DNA of 64,000 nucleotides from Adlercreutzia wanghongyangiae (lineage in GTDB: Bacteria > Actinomycetota > Coriobacteriia > Coriobacteriales > Eggerthellaceae): positions 1 through 64,000 of the forward strand of contig NZ_JAYMFF010000015.1 of assembly GCF_035989245.1 (NCBI RefSeq), in the 5' to 3' direction. The position numbers and the translations under genes were made by a program. The notes below the pieces were generated by a model that saw only the letters and a list, made by a program, of their open reading frames with translations, was not told the DNA's origin and searched no databases. Each line of letters begins with the position of its first letter. Position 1 is the first letter of the stretch. Below, in pieces: positions 54,008-63,328 of this stretch.

Positions 54008-55165
54008 TTAGTAGCGCACGTACCACATGTTCGACTTCACGCTGGAAATCTTCACCACGTCGCCGGTGTGGGGCGCGTGGATCATCTGGCCGTCGCCGAT
54101 GTAGACGCCGGTGTGTCCGGGGCGGATGCAGATGTCGCCCGGCTGGGGATTGCTCACGCGCGTCCAACCCTCGATGGTGCTGGTGGTGCACCAGTGGTTG
54201 CCCATCTTGCCGGTGAGGCAGTAGCCCACCAGACCCGAGCAGTCGAAGCCGTCGGGGCCGGCGGCGCCCCAGATGTAGGGCTTGCCCAGCTGGGCATAGG
54301 CACGATCGACCACGGTATTGCCCGTGACGGTCTGCGGCTTGGAGTTGTTAGAGCTGCCGGAGGGCTTCTTCTTGTCGCTGGAGGACGAGGAACCGCCGCC
54401 CGAGTTCGAACCCGAGTTGTTGTTGCGAGACTCCTCCCGCTGGCGCTGGCGCTCCTCTTCCTCGGCCTGGCGACGGGCCTCTTCCTCGGCGCGGCGGGCG
54501 GCCTCGCGGGCAGCGGCCTCGCGGGCCTCTTCCTCCTGGCGCAGCAGCTCGGCGGCCTCGGCGGACAGCGAGTCGTACACCGCCTGGGTCTCCTCGACCA
54601 GCTTCTCGGCCTCCTTCTTGGTGGCCTCGGCCTCTTCGGCCTTCTGCGCGGCCACGTTGCGCTGCTCCTCGTAGACGGCCTTCTCGGATTCCACCTCGGA
54701 GCGCAGGCTCTTGGTCTCCTCCACCATATCGGCGTCGTTCTCGTTCATGTCGTTCAGCAGATCCCAGTTGGAAGCGAACGCCTGGAAGGACGTGGCACCC
54801 AGCAGCAGATCGAGGAACGACGAGGAACCGGAGCGGTACATGGAACGGGCGCGGGTGCCCAGATGATCCTGCAACTCGCCGATGCGCGCCGAAGCGTCAT
54901 CAATGCGGCCCTGGGCCTCGTCCATGCGCTTCTGGGCGGCCTCCTGGTCGCCGAGCGCGGTGTAGTAGGCGTCCGACGCCATGTTCTGCTTCTCCTCAAG
55001 GGCGTTCAGCTTCTCGAGGGCGGCGTTGGCCTCGGCCTGCTTCTCGGCGGCCGTAACCGCGTGGGCTTCGAAGGGGGTAACGGCGGGCAGGCACAATGAT
55101 GCGCCCAGAACAGCGGCACCGCCGACAAAGGTCCGTCTGCTGAGATGGCGTGTATGCTCACTCAT
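54008..55165 (-). CDS. TAT-exported NlpC/P60 peptidoglycan hydrolase, paralogue
   Basis: 385 residues. Same plan as the 48010-49260 protein: LSRRTFVGG TAT signal, coiled coil with the same RARSMYRSGSSSFLDLLLGATSFQAF hinge, short charged Glu/Arg-rich then Ser/Asn/Gly linker, and NlpC/P60 domain with DGFDCSGLVGYC and PGHTGVYIGDGQMIHAPH. The two proteins are near identical in signal and catalytic parts but differ strongly in the linker (here charged and short). It may cut a different bond or sit at a different site. Confidence 0.9.
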   Translation of the reverse strand: MSEHTRHLSRRTFVGGAAVLGASLCLPAVTPFEAHAVTAAEKQAEANAALEKLNALEEKQNMASDAYYTALGDQEAAQKRMDEAQGRIDDASARIGELQDHLGTRARSMYRSGSSSFLDLLLGATSFQAFASNWDLLNDMNENDADMVEETKSLRSEVESEKAVYEEQRNVAAQKAEEAEATKKEAEKLVEETQAVYDSLSAEAAELLRQEEEAREAAAREAARRAEEEARRQAEEEERQRQREESRNNNSGSNSGGGSSSSSDKKKPSGSSNNSKPQTVTGNTVVDRAYAQLGKPYIWGAAGPDGFDCSGLVGYCLTGKMGNHWCTTSTIEGWTRVSNPQPGDICIRPGHTGVYIGDGQMIHAPHTGDVVKISSVKSNMWYVRY

Positions 55166-55222
55166 ATAGTGTATCCTCCTGGGTTGAGCATTGGGTGCGT
55201 TTCAGTGCAAACTCGTCTTGGC

Positions 55223-55231
55223 ATAATAGCA
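55223..55231 (-). promoter_or_regulatory. Extended -10 promoter of the second NlpC/P60 gene
   Basis: Minus strand TGC-TATTAT, about 58 bp before the start codon. The rest of the 377-bp gap 55166-55542 shows only the opposing promoter and no gene. Confidence 0.6.
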
Positions 55232-55496
55232 TGCGGGAAGTCGTCTCCACGTTCCTTCCAAACAGGCTTCACAAGCCACCGCGAGGGAAGAATGACCAGG
55301 AAAATCAACATAAGCGACCTGAGCGCCCCCTCATCTGCCGCCGCATACAAGATACAGTAAGTCATGCTTCCAGATAACGTTTCGGCTCCACCCGTGGCAT
55401 CGGACCGCGAGCGGCGCAAAGACCGGCGACAATCGGCCGCCATCGCGCGCGGTACAAGGAGTATTTCGTGAAGCGCCGAGGGCGCGCGGCGGTTTC

Positions 55497-55505
55497 TGCT
55501 ATGAT
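55497..55505 (+). promoter_or_regulatory. Extended -10 promoter of the ATP-grasp ligase gene
   Basis: TGC-TATGAT, 38 bp before the ATG. Same word as in front of the first NlpC/P60 gene. Confidence 0.6.
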
Positions 55506-55542
55506 TTTGGTCGTTGTGCCATAGCCCCATCAGGAGGAACGA

Positions 55543-56793
55543 ATGGAATACAAGGAAGAGGATTTTCTGCCCGTCATCCTGGGCGGCGACATCACGGCCT
55601 ACAGCCTCGCCCGCACCTTCCATGAGGAGTACGGCATTAAGTCGCTCGTGGTCAGCCAGGTGTCGTCTCATATGTGCGCCGATTCCACTATCCTCGACAA
55701 CGTAATCGTGGAAGGCATGGAAAATCTGGACGTGTTCCTGCCGGCTCTGGCCCGCATTGCCGAGGAGCATCCCGGCAAGAAGCTGATCCTGATGGCCTGC
55801 GGCGACTGGTACGTGCGCCTCATTGTGGAGAACCGGGCCGAACTGGAGAAGCACTACATCCTCCCCTACATTCAGGAGGATCTGCTGAACCGCCTGGTGC
55901 TGAAGGACAGCTTCTACGCCATCTGCGACGAGGTGGGCGTCCCCTACCCGCGCACGGCCTACTACCACGTCGACCAAGAGCCCGCCGACCTGGAGCTGCC
56001 CTTCAACTTCCCCGTGGTGGCCAAGCCGGCCTCGTCGGCGGCCTATCACTACGCCCAGTTCCCCGGCAAGAAAAAAGTGTTCTTCCTGAAGACCCGCGAA
56101 GAGCTGGAAGAGGTGCTTTCCAACCTGCGCACCTCCAACTATCAGGATGCCTTCCTCATTCAGGAGTTCATTCCCGGCGACGACACCGCCATGCGCATCC
56201 TCACCACCTACTCCGACCGCACCGGCAAGGTGCGCCTCGCCTCGTTCGGCCAGACGCTTTTGGAAGACAAGCGCCCCATGGCCGTGGGCAACCCCGTGGC
56301 CATCGTGAACCGTGTGGACGAGCAGATCGTGGCCGAGGCCGTGAAGCTGCTGGAGTCGGTGGGCTACACGGGCTTCGCCAACTTCGACATCAAGACCGAC
56401 CCGCGCGACGGCAGTCACCGCTTCTTCGAGATCAACACGCGTCTGGGCCGCAGCAACTTCTACGTCACCTCCAGCGGATTCAACACCGTGCGCTGGATTG
56501 TGGACGACCTGGTGCGCCACAAGGAGTTCGACGGCGAGATGGTCATCGCCGACAACACCGACTCGCTGTACACCGTAGTGCCCGAGAGCGTCATTCTGGA
56601 CTACGTGACCGACCCGCAGCTGCGCGCCGAGGTGAAGCGCCTGTTCGCCGAGGGCAAGGCCCACGACCCGCTGGACTACGACGCCGAGAAGAAGTTCCTG
56701 CGCCGCATCTACCCGCGCATCTTCGCGCGCAAGCAGCGCAAGGCCTTCACCGAGGCCTTCGCCAACAACCAGGCGGCGGAGTCGCTGCAATGA
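55543..56793 (+). CDS. ATP-grasp ligase, probable D-aspartate ligase
   Basis: 416 residues. An N-terminal Rossmann-like part (VILGGDITAYSLARTFHEEYGIKSLVV) and an ATP-grasp core with FPVVAKPASSAAYHYA, FLIQEFIPGDDTAMRILTTYSD and FFEINTRLGRSNFYVTSSG (metal-binding Glu/Asn). It resembles enzymes that activate D-aspartate for peptidoglycan bridges. The next gene overlaps it by ATGA and is an aspartate/glutamate racemase, which strengthens this. A different amino acid substrate is possible. GGAGGA precedes the ATG. Confidence 0.78.
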   Translation: MEYKEEDFLPVILGGDITAYSLARTFHEEYGIKSLVVSQVSSHMCADSTILDNVIVEGMENLDVFLPALARIAEEHPGKKLILMACGDWYVRLIVENRAELEKHYILPYIQEDLLNRLVLKDSFYAICDEVGVPYPRTAYYHVDQEPADLELPFNFPVVAKPASSAAYHYAQFPGKKKVFFLKTREELEEVLSNLRTSNYQDAFLIQEFIPGDDTAMRILTTYSDRTGKVRLASFGQTLLEDKRPMAVGNPVAIVNRVDEQIVAEAVKLLESVGYTGFANFDIKTDPRDGSHRFFEINTRLGRSNFYVTSSGFNTVRWIVDDLVRHKEFDGEMVIADNTDSLYTVVPESVILDYVTDPQLRAEVKRLFAEGKAHDPLDYDAEKKFLRRIYPRIFARKQRKAFTEAFANNQAAESLQ

Positions 56794-57506
56794 GCGAGGC
56801 CCCGGCGCATCTCGTAGGCATTCTGGGCGGCGTGGGCCCGGCGGCCACCGTGTACTTCGAGCAGCGGCTCGTGGAACGCACGGACGCCGACCGCGATCAG
56901 GACCATGTGCGCACCCTGGTGTTCAACGACGCCTCCATCCCCGACCGCACCGCCTTCATCCTGGGCGAGAGCGATGTGTCGCCCGTGGGTCCTTTGCGCG
57001 CCTGCGCCCAAACCCTCGAGCGCTGCGGCTGCGATGTGCTGGCGCTGCCCTGCAACACAGCCCACTACTTTTTCGACGACATCCAGGCCGCCGTGGACGT
57101 GCCCATCGTGAATATGGTGCGCGCGACCATGGAACACCTGGCCCACACCGGCCATCGCCGCGTGGGCGTGCTGGGCACCATCGGCACCATGCAGGTGGAC
57201 ATCTTCGGCCGCGAGGGCGCGCACTGGGGCGTGGACTGCGTATATCCGTCGCTGCCGGTGCAGCAGCGCGTGAACGCCATCATCTACGACGAGGTGAAGG
57301 CCGGGCGCCCTACCGATCCCGCCGCCCTGGACGAGCTGGCCGACCTGTTTGCCGACGAGGGCTGCACGGCCCTCATCCTGGGGTGCACCGAGCTGTCCTT
57401 CGCCTTCGGCAGCGACGCCGCCCACCACCGCATAGCCGTGGTCGACCCGCTGGAAGTACTCGTCGAAGCCGTCATCACCCACGCCGAGCGCCCTTTGCGC
57501 GGCTAG
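56790..57506 (+). CDS. Aspartate/glutamate racemase family protein
   Basis: 238 residues. The two catalytic cysteines lie in LALPCNTAHYFFDD (near 88) and LILGCTELSFAFG (near 200), with N-terminal VGILGGVGPAATVYFEQ. The pattern fits aspartate racemases better than MurI. It overlaps the ligase stop by four bases, so the two proteins are made together, and it may supply D-aspartate to the ligase. It converges on the response regulator, overlapping its end by four bases. Confidence 0.87.
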   Translation: MSEAPAHLVGILGGVGPAATVYFEQRLVERTDADRDQDHVRTLVFNDASIPDRTAFILGESDVSPVGPLRACAQTLERCGCDVLALPCNTAHYFFDDIQAAVDVPIVNMVRATMEHLAHTGHRRVGVLGTIGTMQVDIFGREGAHWGVDCVYPSLPVQQRVNAIIYDEVKAGRPTDPAALDELADLFADEGCTALILGCTELSFAFGSDAAHHRIAVVDPLEVLVEAVITHAERPLRG

Positions 57507-58225
57507 TCGTCAGGCGTCTCGATCATCGATTCGTCGCCGAGGCGATAGCCGGCACGCCAGACGGTTTGCAGATAGCGCGGCTTGGCCGGATCGTCTTCGA
57601 TCTTGCCGCGAATCTTACGCACGAACACGGCGATGCTCGCCGCATCGGGGGCATAGGCCTCACCCCACACGTTCTCGATGATATCCTGGGCTGAGAACAC
57701 CTCGCCCACATGGTTGGCCAGAAAGGCGACGATCTGAAACTCCTTCGGGGTAAGGTTGACGTAGTTCCCGTGCACCAGCACCTCGTTGCGCTTCAGGCGC
57801 ACCTCCATATCGCCCAGCCTCACCACCGACCGATTGCGACGAGGCTCCTCGGGGGCCGCCTGCAAGCGAGCGCGACGCAGCTGGGCCTCGATGCGCATGG
57901 CCAGTTCCTGGCTGTTGAAGGGCTTGGCTATGTAGTCGTCGCAACCGGCGGCGAACCCCACGCTCTTGTCCACGATATCGCTTTTCGCCGACAGCATGAT
58001 AATGGGCACTCGGGTATCGCGCTCGCGCAGCTGGCGGCACAAATCGAACCCGTTCACCTCGGGCATCATCACATCCAGAATGACTACGTCGGGCTGTTCG
58101 CGCTCGAAGGCCTCCAGGGCCAAAGCGCCGTCCAACACCGCAAAGCAGGTATGCCCGGCCCGCTCCACGATCTTGCGCACCGCCTCGCAAATGTCGCGTT
58201 CGTCATCGGCAATCAATATCTTCAT
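57503..58225 (-). CDS. OmpR-family response regulator
   Basis: 240 residues. Receiver domain with DDERD (7-11), phosphate acceptor Asp51 in VVILDVMMPEVNGF, and Lys in YIAKPFNSQEL. Winged-helix DNA-binding domain with LTPKEFQIVAFLANHVGEVFSAQDIIENVWGEAYAPDAASIAVFVRKIRGKIEDDP and the final YLQTVWRAGYRLG. It is encoded by the end of the kinase gene (overlap 23 bp). Direct GGTAA repeats in front of the reductase operon (63369-63413) are a possible target. Confidence 0.93.
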   Translation of the reverse strand: MKILIADDERDICEAVRKIVERAGHTCFAVLDGALALEAFEREQPDVVILDVMMPEVNGFDLCRQLRERDTRVPIIMLSAKSDIVDKSVGFAAGCDDYIAKPFNSQELAMRIEAQLRRARLQAAPEEPRRNRSVVRLGDMEVRLKRNEVLVHGNYVNLTPKEFQIVAFLANHVGEVFSAQDIIENVWGEAYAPDAASIAVFVRKIRGKIEDDPAKPRYLQTVWRAGYRLGDESMIETPDD

Positions 58226-59933
58226 CGTCCACCTCTTCCAGCAACTCCACCGGCAGATTCACCGTGAAGGTGCTGCCGCGTCCCTCCTCGCTTTGCACCG
58301 ACACCGTGCCACCCAGGGCCTCGGCCGTCTTCTTCACCAGGGAAAGCCCCAACCCGCTGCCGCGATACTTCCGGGAAATGGAGGCGTCGGCCTGCACGAA
58401 GCGATCGAAAATGCCTTCCAGGCGATCGGAAGCAATGCCGATACCCGTATCCGCTACCGTGAACACCAGCCGTGCGCCCTCGCTCTGAAACGTCGTCTCG
58501 AAGCGCACGTTGCCGCCCGCATCGGTGAACTTCACCGCATTGCTCAACAGATTGCCCAGGATCTTCTCCATCTGGGCCCAATCGCCCCGAATGAGGGGGA
58601 CATCGGGCGACACCTCGAAGGATACGTCCACCCCCTTGCGCTGGGCCACCGGCTCGATCGCGCCCACTACCGCCGCGGCCAGGTCCACCGCGTCGATTGG
58701 CTCGCGTGCCACTTCCACGGCACCCGATTCGACGCGCACCATGTCCAGCGCGTTGTTCACCATCTCCAACAGCACCTGACTTTGGGTCTTTATCTTCTCC
58801 AGGCACTCCCGGCTCTCGCGGCTATGCTCCTCGCCCGAGGTCTCCCACAGATCCACGAAAGCCAGAATGGAGGTGAGGGGTGTGCGCAGCTCGTGGCTCA
58901 AAATGGCCACGATGTTGGTGCGGTACTCGTTTTCCTGAGCCAGCTTGCCGTTCGTTTCCTCCAAAAGCGCGTTGGCGCGTGCCAGGGCCTCCCGCTGCTC
59001 CTCCAACATCTGGTTGGTCTCGCGGTACAGGCGCGTGCGCATGTCCACTTTCTCCTCCAGGGTGGTGTACAGCGATTCCAACTCGCCTGCCATCGCCTTC
59101 ACGCCGCGCGTCAGCTCGTCAATCTCGCGCACATGGCCCGTTTCGGGCACGGGTGCCCGAAAATTTCCCCGACCCATCTGTCCCACAGCCATCTTCAGGC
59201 CGGCCAGTGGGCCGGTTACCCGGCGGCGGAAGAACAATAGGCTCGTACCGAACGTCACAGTGAGGAACAGCACGAAGAACCCGATGATGAGCAGCGTGTT
59301 GCGGTTGATGCCCGCCTGGTACAAATCGGTGGGCATGCTGATGCTGACGGCCCCGCCAATATCCCCCACTTGCAGGCCTTCTTTGGGAAAGCCCGTCACG
59401 TCCAGCTCGCCTGCCGGGCCACCGTGGCAATCCAGGCAGCTCTCAGTCAGATAGATGGCGCCCACGTAGCGGAACTCCCGCTTGCCCGCCTCGTTTTCCA
59501 CGAAGCCGGTATACTCCGACACGCCCTCGTCGTAGAAGGCATCCAGGGCAGCCGATTCGAACGCGTCGGGCTCGTCCAGAGCGTTGCGGGGATCGAGGCG
59601 CGTATAGCGCAGCACGTACTGGTTGTCGGTGCTCATGGTGAACAGCTTGCCCACCGATTTGCCCACCAGCGAGCAGTACAGCCCCTTGAAATTGTAGGAC
59701 CCGTCGCGGTCGTAGTTGATATTAGGCTGCTCGTAATCGATGAAGTCCCAGGTGGCCCGCACCGATTTCTCCAGCACCCGGGCCTCGGCCAGCATCTGGG
59801 CTTCCATCTGCCGCGATTGCTCGCGGTACGACAGCTCGCCGAACAGGCCGATAAGCACCACGGCCACCACCGTCATGAGAACGATATAGCGCACCACCAG
59901 AGGACGGCCTTGGTGCGCTTTCCCCTCCCCCAT
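58203..59933 (-). CDS. Sensor histidine kinase with CxxCH heme motif in the sensor domain
   Basis: 576 residues. Membrane helix 1 (about 14-32), an extracellular DUF3365/Tll0287-like domain with CLDCH (166-170), a heme c motif, helix 2 (212-235), HAMP, a coiled coil, and the kinase core with His347 in AILSHELRTPLTS and ATP lid FTVADTGIGIASDRLEGIF plus YRGSGLGLSLVK. The heme suggests it senses redox state, O2, NO or a ligand. The start at 59933 follows GGGAGG; an ATG 27 bp earlier is less likely. It lies just after the DmsA/DmsB genes. Confidence 0.88.
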   Translation of the reverse strand: MGEGKAHQGRPLVVRYIVLMTVVAVVLIGLFGELSYREQSRQMEAQMLAEARVLEKSVRATWDFIDYEQPNINYDRDGSYNFKGLYCSLVGKSVGKLFTMSTDNQYVLRYTRLDPRNALDEPDAFESAALDAFYDEGVSEYTGFVENEAGKREFRYVGAIYLTESCLDCHGGPAGELDVTGFPKEGLQVGDIGGAVSISMPTDLYQAGINRNTLLIIGFFVLFLTVTFGTSLLFFRRRVTGPLAGLKMAVGQMGRGNFRAPVPETGHVREIDELTRGVKAMAGELESLYTTLEEKVDMRTRLYRETNQMLEEQREALARANALLEETNGKLAQENEYRTNIVAILSHELRTPLTSILAFVDLWETSGEEHSRESRECLEKIKTQSQVLLEMVNNALDMVRVESGAVEVAREPIDAVDLAAAVVGAIEPVAQRKGVDVSFEVSPDVPLIRGDWAQMEKILGNLLSNAVKFTDAGGNVRFETTFQSEGARLVFTVADTGIGIASDRLEGIFDRFVQADASISRKYRGSGLGLSLVKKTAEALGGTVSVQSEEGRGSTFTVNLPVELLEEVDDEDIDCR

Positions 59934-60000
59934 GCATGCCTCCCGAACAATCGACCGCATTCCGATGACACCTTGTCAGCCTACCCCCAAACCACAGCGG

Positions 60001-60027
60001 GCCGCAAGCCCGAATCGGGCTTGCGGC
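60001..60027 (-). terminator. Hairpin after the ferredoxin gene
   Basis: Stem GCCGCAAGCCC/GGGCTTGCGGC around 5 nt, between the DmsB-like gene and the kinase. No U-run. Confidence 0.5.
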
Positions 60028-60051
60028 ACCGCACGCGGGAGGGTCGCCGAA

Positions 60052-60627
60052 CTACAGCGTGATGGGCACGCCCTCGTCTTCCATGGCCACAGCGCGGGCC
60101 CGAATCAGCGTGTGCGACCCCGTGGTGTCCTCGCCAATGACAGACAAGATGCTCACCAGGTTGTCGCCGTACTTCTCGCGCAACTCGTCCACATCGCCGA
60201 AGTCGAGGGCACGGTAGGGACAAGCCTCCACGCACGCGGGAAGATATCCCGCCTCGCGCCACTCGGAGCAGGCGTCGCACTTCACGGACAAGCCCGACAC
60301 CTCATCGATCTGCGGATGGCCGAAGGGACAGGCCCCCACGCAGCTAGAGCATCCGATGCACGCCTCGGCGTCGCGCACCACCGCACCGTCCTCGGTCTTG
60401 GTAAGGGCGCCGGTGGGGCATTTCGCCATGCAAGCCGGCGTTTCGCAGTGATTGCAGGAGGCCGACACATGGTACATCTTCACAGCCGGGAAGCTGCCCA
60501 CCTGACGGCTCGCCACCTTCCGCAACACCGGGCCCACGCCCAGGCGGTTCTTGTCCTTGCAGGCCACCTGGCAGGTTTTGCAGCCGGCGCAGCGCGTTTG
60601 GTCGAAATAGAAACCGATCTGTGTCAT
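60052..60627 (-). CDS. DmsB-type iron-sulfur subunit
   Basis: 191 residues. Four cysteine clusters of [4Fe-4S] ferredoxin type: CAGCKTCQVACK, CNHCETPACMAKCP, CIGCSSCVGACPFG and CDACSEW...CVEACP. It passes electrons to the molybdenum subunit encoded 10 bp upstream. It has no signal and is probably exported with its TAT-tagged partner. No DmsC/NrfD membrane anchor gene follows. Confidence 0.92.
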   Translation of the reverse strand: MTQIGFYFDQTRCAGCKTCQVACKDKNRLGVGPVLRKVASRQVGSFPAVKMYHVSASCNHCETPACMAKCPTGALTKTEDGAVVRDAEACIGCSSCVGACPFGHPQIDEVSGLSVKCDACSEWREAGYLPACVEACPYRALDFGDVDELREKYGDNLVSILSVIGEDTTGSHTLIRARAVAMEDEGVPITL

Positions 60628-60637
60628 GAGTGCCCCC

Positions 60638-63262
60638 TTAGCCCACGTTCACGATTCGCTGGGGCAGCTCGCAGTCGGGCACCAGCGCCTCGCCGTCGTA
60701 CTTCTCGAAGTTGCAGTTGTAATTGTTGTAGCCCGAGGTGCCCATGCCGCTGGTCACCGAGCCGCACAACATGTTGTCCATACCGGCGCGGTCCACGCCC
60801 TCGTCCTCGTCGTAGTCCATCCAGGCACCATGGGGCAGGCCCACGCAGCCGGGCATGAGAATCTCGGTCACCGAGGCAGTGCGCAACGTGGAGCCGTGGG
60901 CGTTGTACACGCGCACCGTGTCGCCGTCGGCCACGCCTCGGGCCGCCGCGTCAGTCGCGCTGATGAACACCGGATTCGGCCACGCCTCGCGCAGCCAGGG
61001 TGCGTTGTCCAGCACAGGATGGGCACGGCGCAGGTAATGCGGGTTGTACACGATGAAGGGATACTCGCTGGGCGCACCGCCCACCGCACGATCGGCGAAC
61101 ATGCCCTCACGACCCTCGGGTGCCTCCACATAGGTGGGATAGGGCTTGAACGTGCCATCGGGGCTGTAGCCCATGGAGTTCAACGTGTCGGCCTTGTACT
61201 GGCAGTAGATTTCGAACTTGCCTGACGCGCTCGGCCGCGGATTGGCCTCGGGGTCGGCGATATAGTCGGCATAGCCGATGTAGCCATAGCTGTCGCCCTC
61301 CGAGCGCCTGACGGTAAAGCAGCCGTCAGAGAGGAACTTGGCCAGCTCCACGGCGCCCTCCTGAGGCTCGCCCTCGCAGCCCCACTGGTCGATGTCTTCC
61401 TGGGTTACCGTAACCAGCGGCACGTACTCGCCCGTCTCGTCCATGTAGCCGGCGCCGAGAATCTGGTTGAAGAACTGCTGCTTCTCGCTGAGCGGCCACA
61501 TCTCCGCCGTGGGAAGACCCAACCGATCGGACAGCATCATGCCGATCTCCTGATCGGTCTTGGCCTCGAACAGCGGATCAGTCACCTGGGTGTATACGAT
61601 CACGGTCTCGCGACTGCGCTGATGGCCGGGGAAGCCGCCCACACGCTCCCATTCCGTGGTGATGGGCAGCACGATGTCGGCGTACTTGGCCTGGGCGTTG
61701 AAGAAGTGGCTGGAGCAGGTAACGAGTTCCATCGAGCGAATGGCCTCAATGGCCGTAGTCGCGTCGGGCGTGCACTGCACCATGGAGCTTCCCTCGAAGG
61801 AGAGGTACTTGATATCGGCCTGCTTGATGTCTTGTGCGTGGAATTCCTCTGAATAGGCGAAGCCTGTGCTGTTGAATGAGCCGTCTAAAATGCTCTGCCA
61901 CAGAAGCGGCGCGGAAATGCTGTCGGTGATGGGGTTCTCCACCCAAGCCCCGCCCGAATCGCCATAGTAGGCAAGCTCGGGCCCGTTGGTGCCGGCAAAG
62001 GTCTTGTAGGCGCCACCACAGGCATGGCCCGACTTCCCCATGTGGCCGCCCATGGCACCCACGGTCATGAACAGCTGGGGAACGTTATCGGCGCTGGAGC
62101 AGCGGGCCAGGGCGTAGTTGTGCAGCAGCATGACGGCATGATCCTTGCCGATGGTCTCGGCAAACCACTTGATATCGTCCACCGGCGTGCCGCAGATGAC
62201 GCTCGCCCACTCCGCCGTCTTGGGCGTGCCGTCATAGGCTCCCATCAGGTAGTCCTTGAAGTTCTCGTCCAGCTTGGCGTCCGCCGGCATGTGCGCCGCA
62301 TCGAAGCCGACGCAGTACTTGTCGAGAAACTCCTGGTCGACCACGCCCTGCTGGATCATCTCGTAGGCAACACCGAGCAGAAACGCCGTATCAGTTCCGG
62401 GATACACCGGCACCCAGCGGGCGTCGAAGTAGGCGGCGGTGGCGTTGTAGGAAGGACCGACGTACACGAACTGCACGCCCGCGTCCTTCGCCTCGTTGAA
62501 GTTGTTCATGGTGGAACCGCCCGAAGACCACGCAGAATTGCCGCCCATGAGCACAATGGTCTCGGCGTTCTTGTTGTCGAAGCGGTCGTTCGTCTCGCCC
62601 AAATCGCAACCAGGCAGGCCCAGCGAGGTCATGTTGAAGGCATACACGCCGCACGAGCTGGTGTCGGAAATGGAGATGTAGCCGCCCATTTTGGCCAGCA
62701 CCGTGTCCACGCCGGGCCCGTAGTTCGCGATAACCGCGCGCGGGCCGTAGGTGCCGTAGATACGCTCCACCTCGCCGGCGATGAGGTCGATGGCCTCGTC
62801 CCAGCTGATACGCTCCCATTCGTCGCGGCCGCGCAGATCGCCGTGGGAGGCTTCGCCGCCGCCAGGCTGCCAGCTCTTGCGCTTCATGGGGTACTTCAGG
62901 CGGTCTTCGCCGAAGCATTGCTGCTGCTGGGAGCGTCCGCGCGGGCAACCGCGCTGCTGCAACCACTCGAAGCTGTCCTCGTGCGAGGTGTCACTGCCCT
63001 GGCGCACGGGCTTGCCGTCTTTCACCAGCACGCGGTTGACGCAGCGGCCACCGCAGTTATGCCAGCAAGCCGCCGATATCCACGTGCCCCCGTCGACGGC
63101 GCCACCGTCGGTGGCAGCCAGCTCCCCATCGCCTGCTCCTTGCGGTGTACAGGCCGCAAGGGACGCGAACGCCCCGGCGGACACAGCCGCAGCGGCGCTC
63201 CCCTTCAGGAACCGGCGGCGGGTCAGGGCACCGGATTTCAAGACGTTGCGAGAATCGCTCAT
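60638..63262 (-). CDS. TAT-exported molybdopterin oxidoreductase (DmsA family)
   Basis: 874 residues. TAT signal LTRRRFLKG (near 13-21). [4Fe-4S] ligands C66-x3-C70-x3-C74 (CWHNCGGRC) and C106 (GCPRGR). Molybdopterin domains follow, with VLMGGNSAWSSGG-type segment, a MLLHNYALAR stretch, and a C-terminal MGD domain (VRVYNAHGSTLRTASVTEILMPGCVGLPHGAW). The family includes DMSO, TMAO, thiosulfate and catechol-type reductases, and substrate cannot be read from sequence. First gene of a two-subunit operon. Confidence 0.92.
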   Translation of the reverse strand: MSDSRNVLKSGALTRRRFLKGSAAAAVSAGAFASLAACTPQGAGDGELAATDGGAVDGGTWISAACWHNCGGRCVNRVLVKDGKPVRQGSDTSHEDSFEWLQQRGCPRGRSQQQQCFGEDRLKYPMKRKSWQPGGGEASHGDLRGRDEWERISWDEAIDLIAGEVERIYGTYGPRAVIANYGPGVDTVLAKMGGYISISDTSSCGVYAFNMTSLGLPGCDLGETNDRFDNKNAETIVLMGGNSAWSSGGSTMNNFNEAKDAGVQFVYVGPSYNATAAYFDARWVPVYPGTDTAFLLGVAYEMIQQGVVDQEFLDKYCVGFDAAHMPADAKLDENFKDYLMGAYDGTPKTAEWASVICGTPVDDIKWFAETIGKDHAVMLLHNYALARCSSADNVPQLFMTVGAMGGHMGKSGHACGGAYKTFAGTNGPELAYYGDSGGAWVENPITDSISAPLLWQSILDGSFNSTGFAYSEEFHAQDIKQADIKYLSFEGSSMVQCTPDATTAIEAIRSMELVTCSSHFFNAQAKYADIVLPITTEWERVGGFPGHQRSRETVIVYTQVTDPLFEAKTDQEIGMMLSDRLGLPTAEMWPLSEKQQFFNQILGAGYMDETGEYVPLVTVTQEDIDQWGCEGEPQEGAVELAKFLSDGCFTVRRSEGDSYGYIGYADYIADPEANPRPSASGKFEIYCQYKADTLNSMGYSPDGTFKPYPTYVEAPEGREGMFADRAVGGAPSEYPFIVYNPHYLRRAHPVLDNAPWLREAWPNPVFISATDAAARGVADGDTVRVYNAHGSTLRTASVTEILMPGCVGLPHGAWMDYDEDEGVDRAGMDNMLCGSVTSGMGTSGYNNYNCNFEKYDGEALVPDCELPQRIVNVG

Positions 63263-63328
63263 TGCATCCCCCTCATTCCATCTTATCGACTGCGGCCGAC
63301 CGTACGCGACCGACCTCTGACAAGATCA

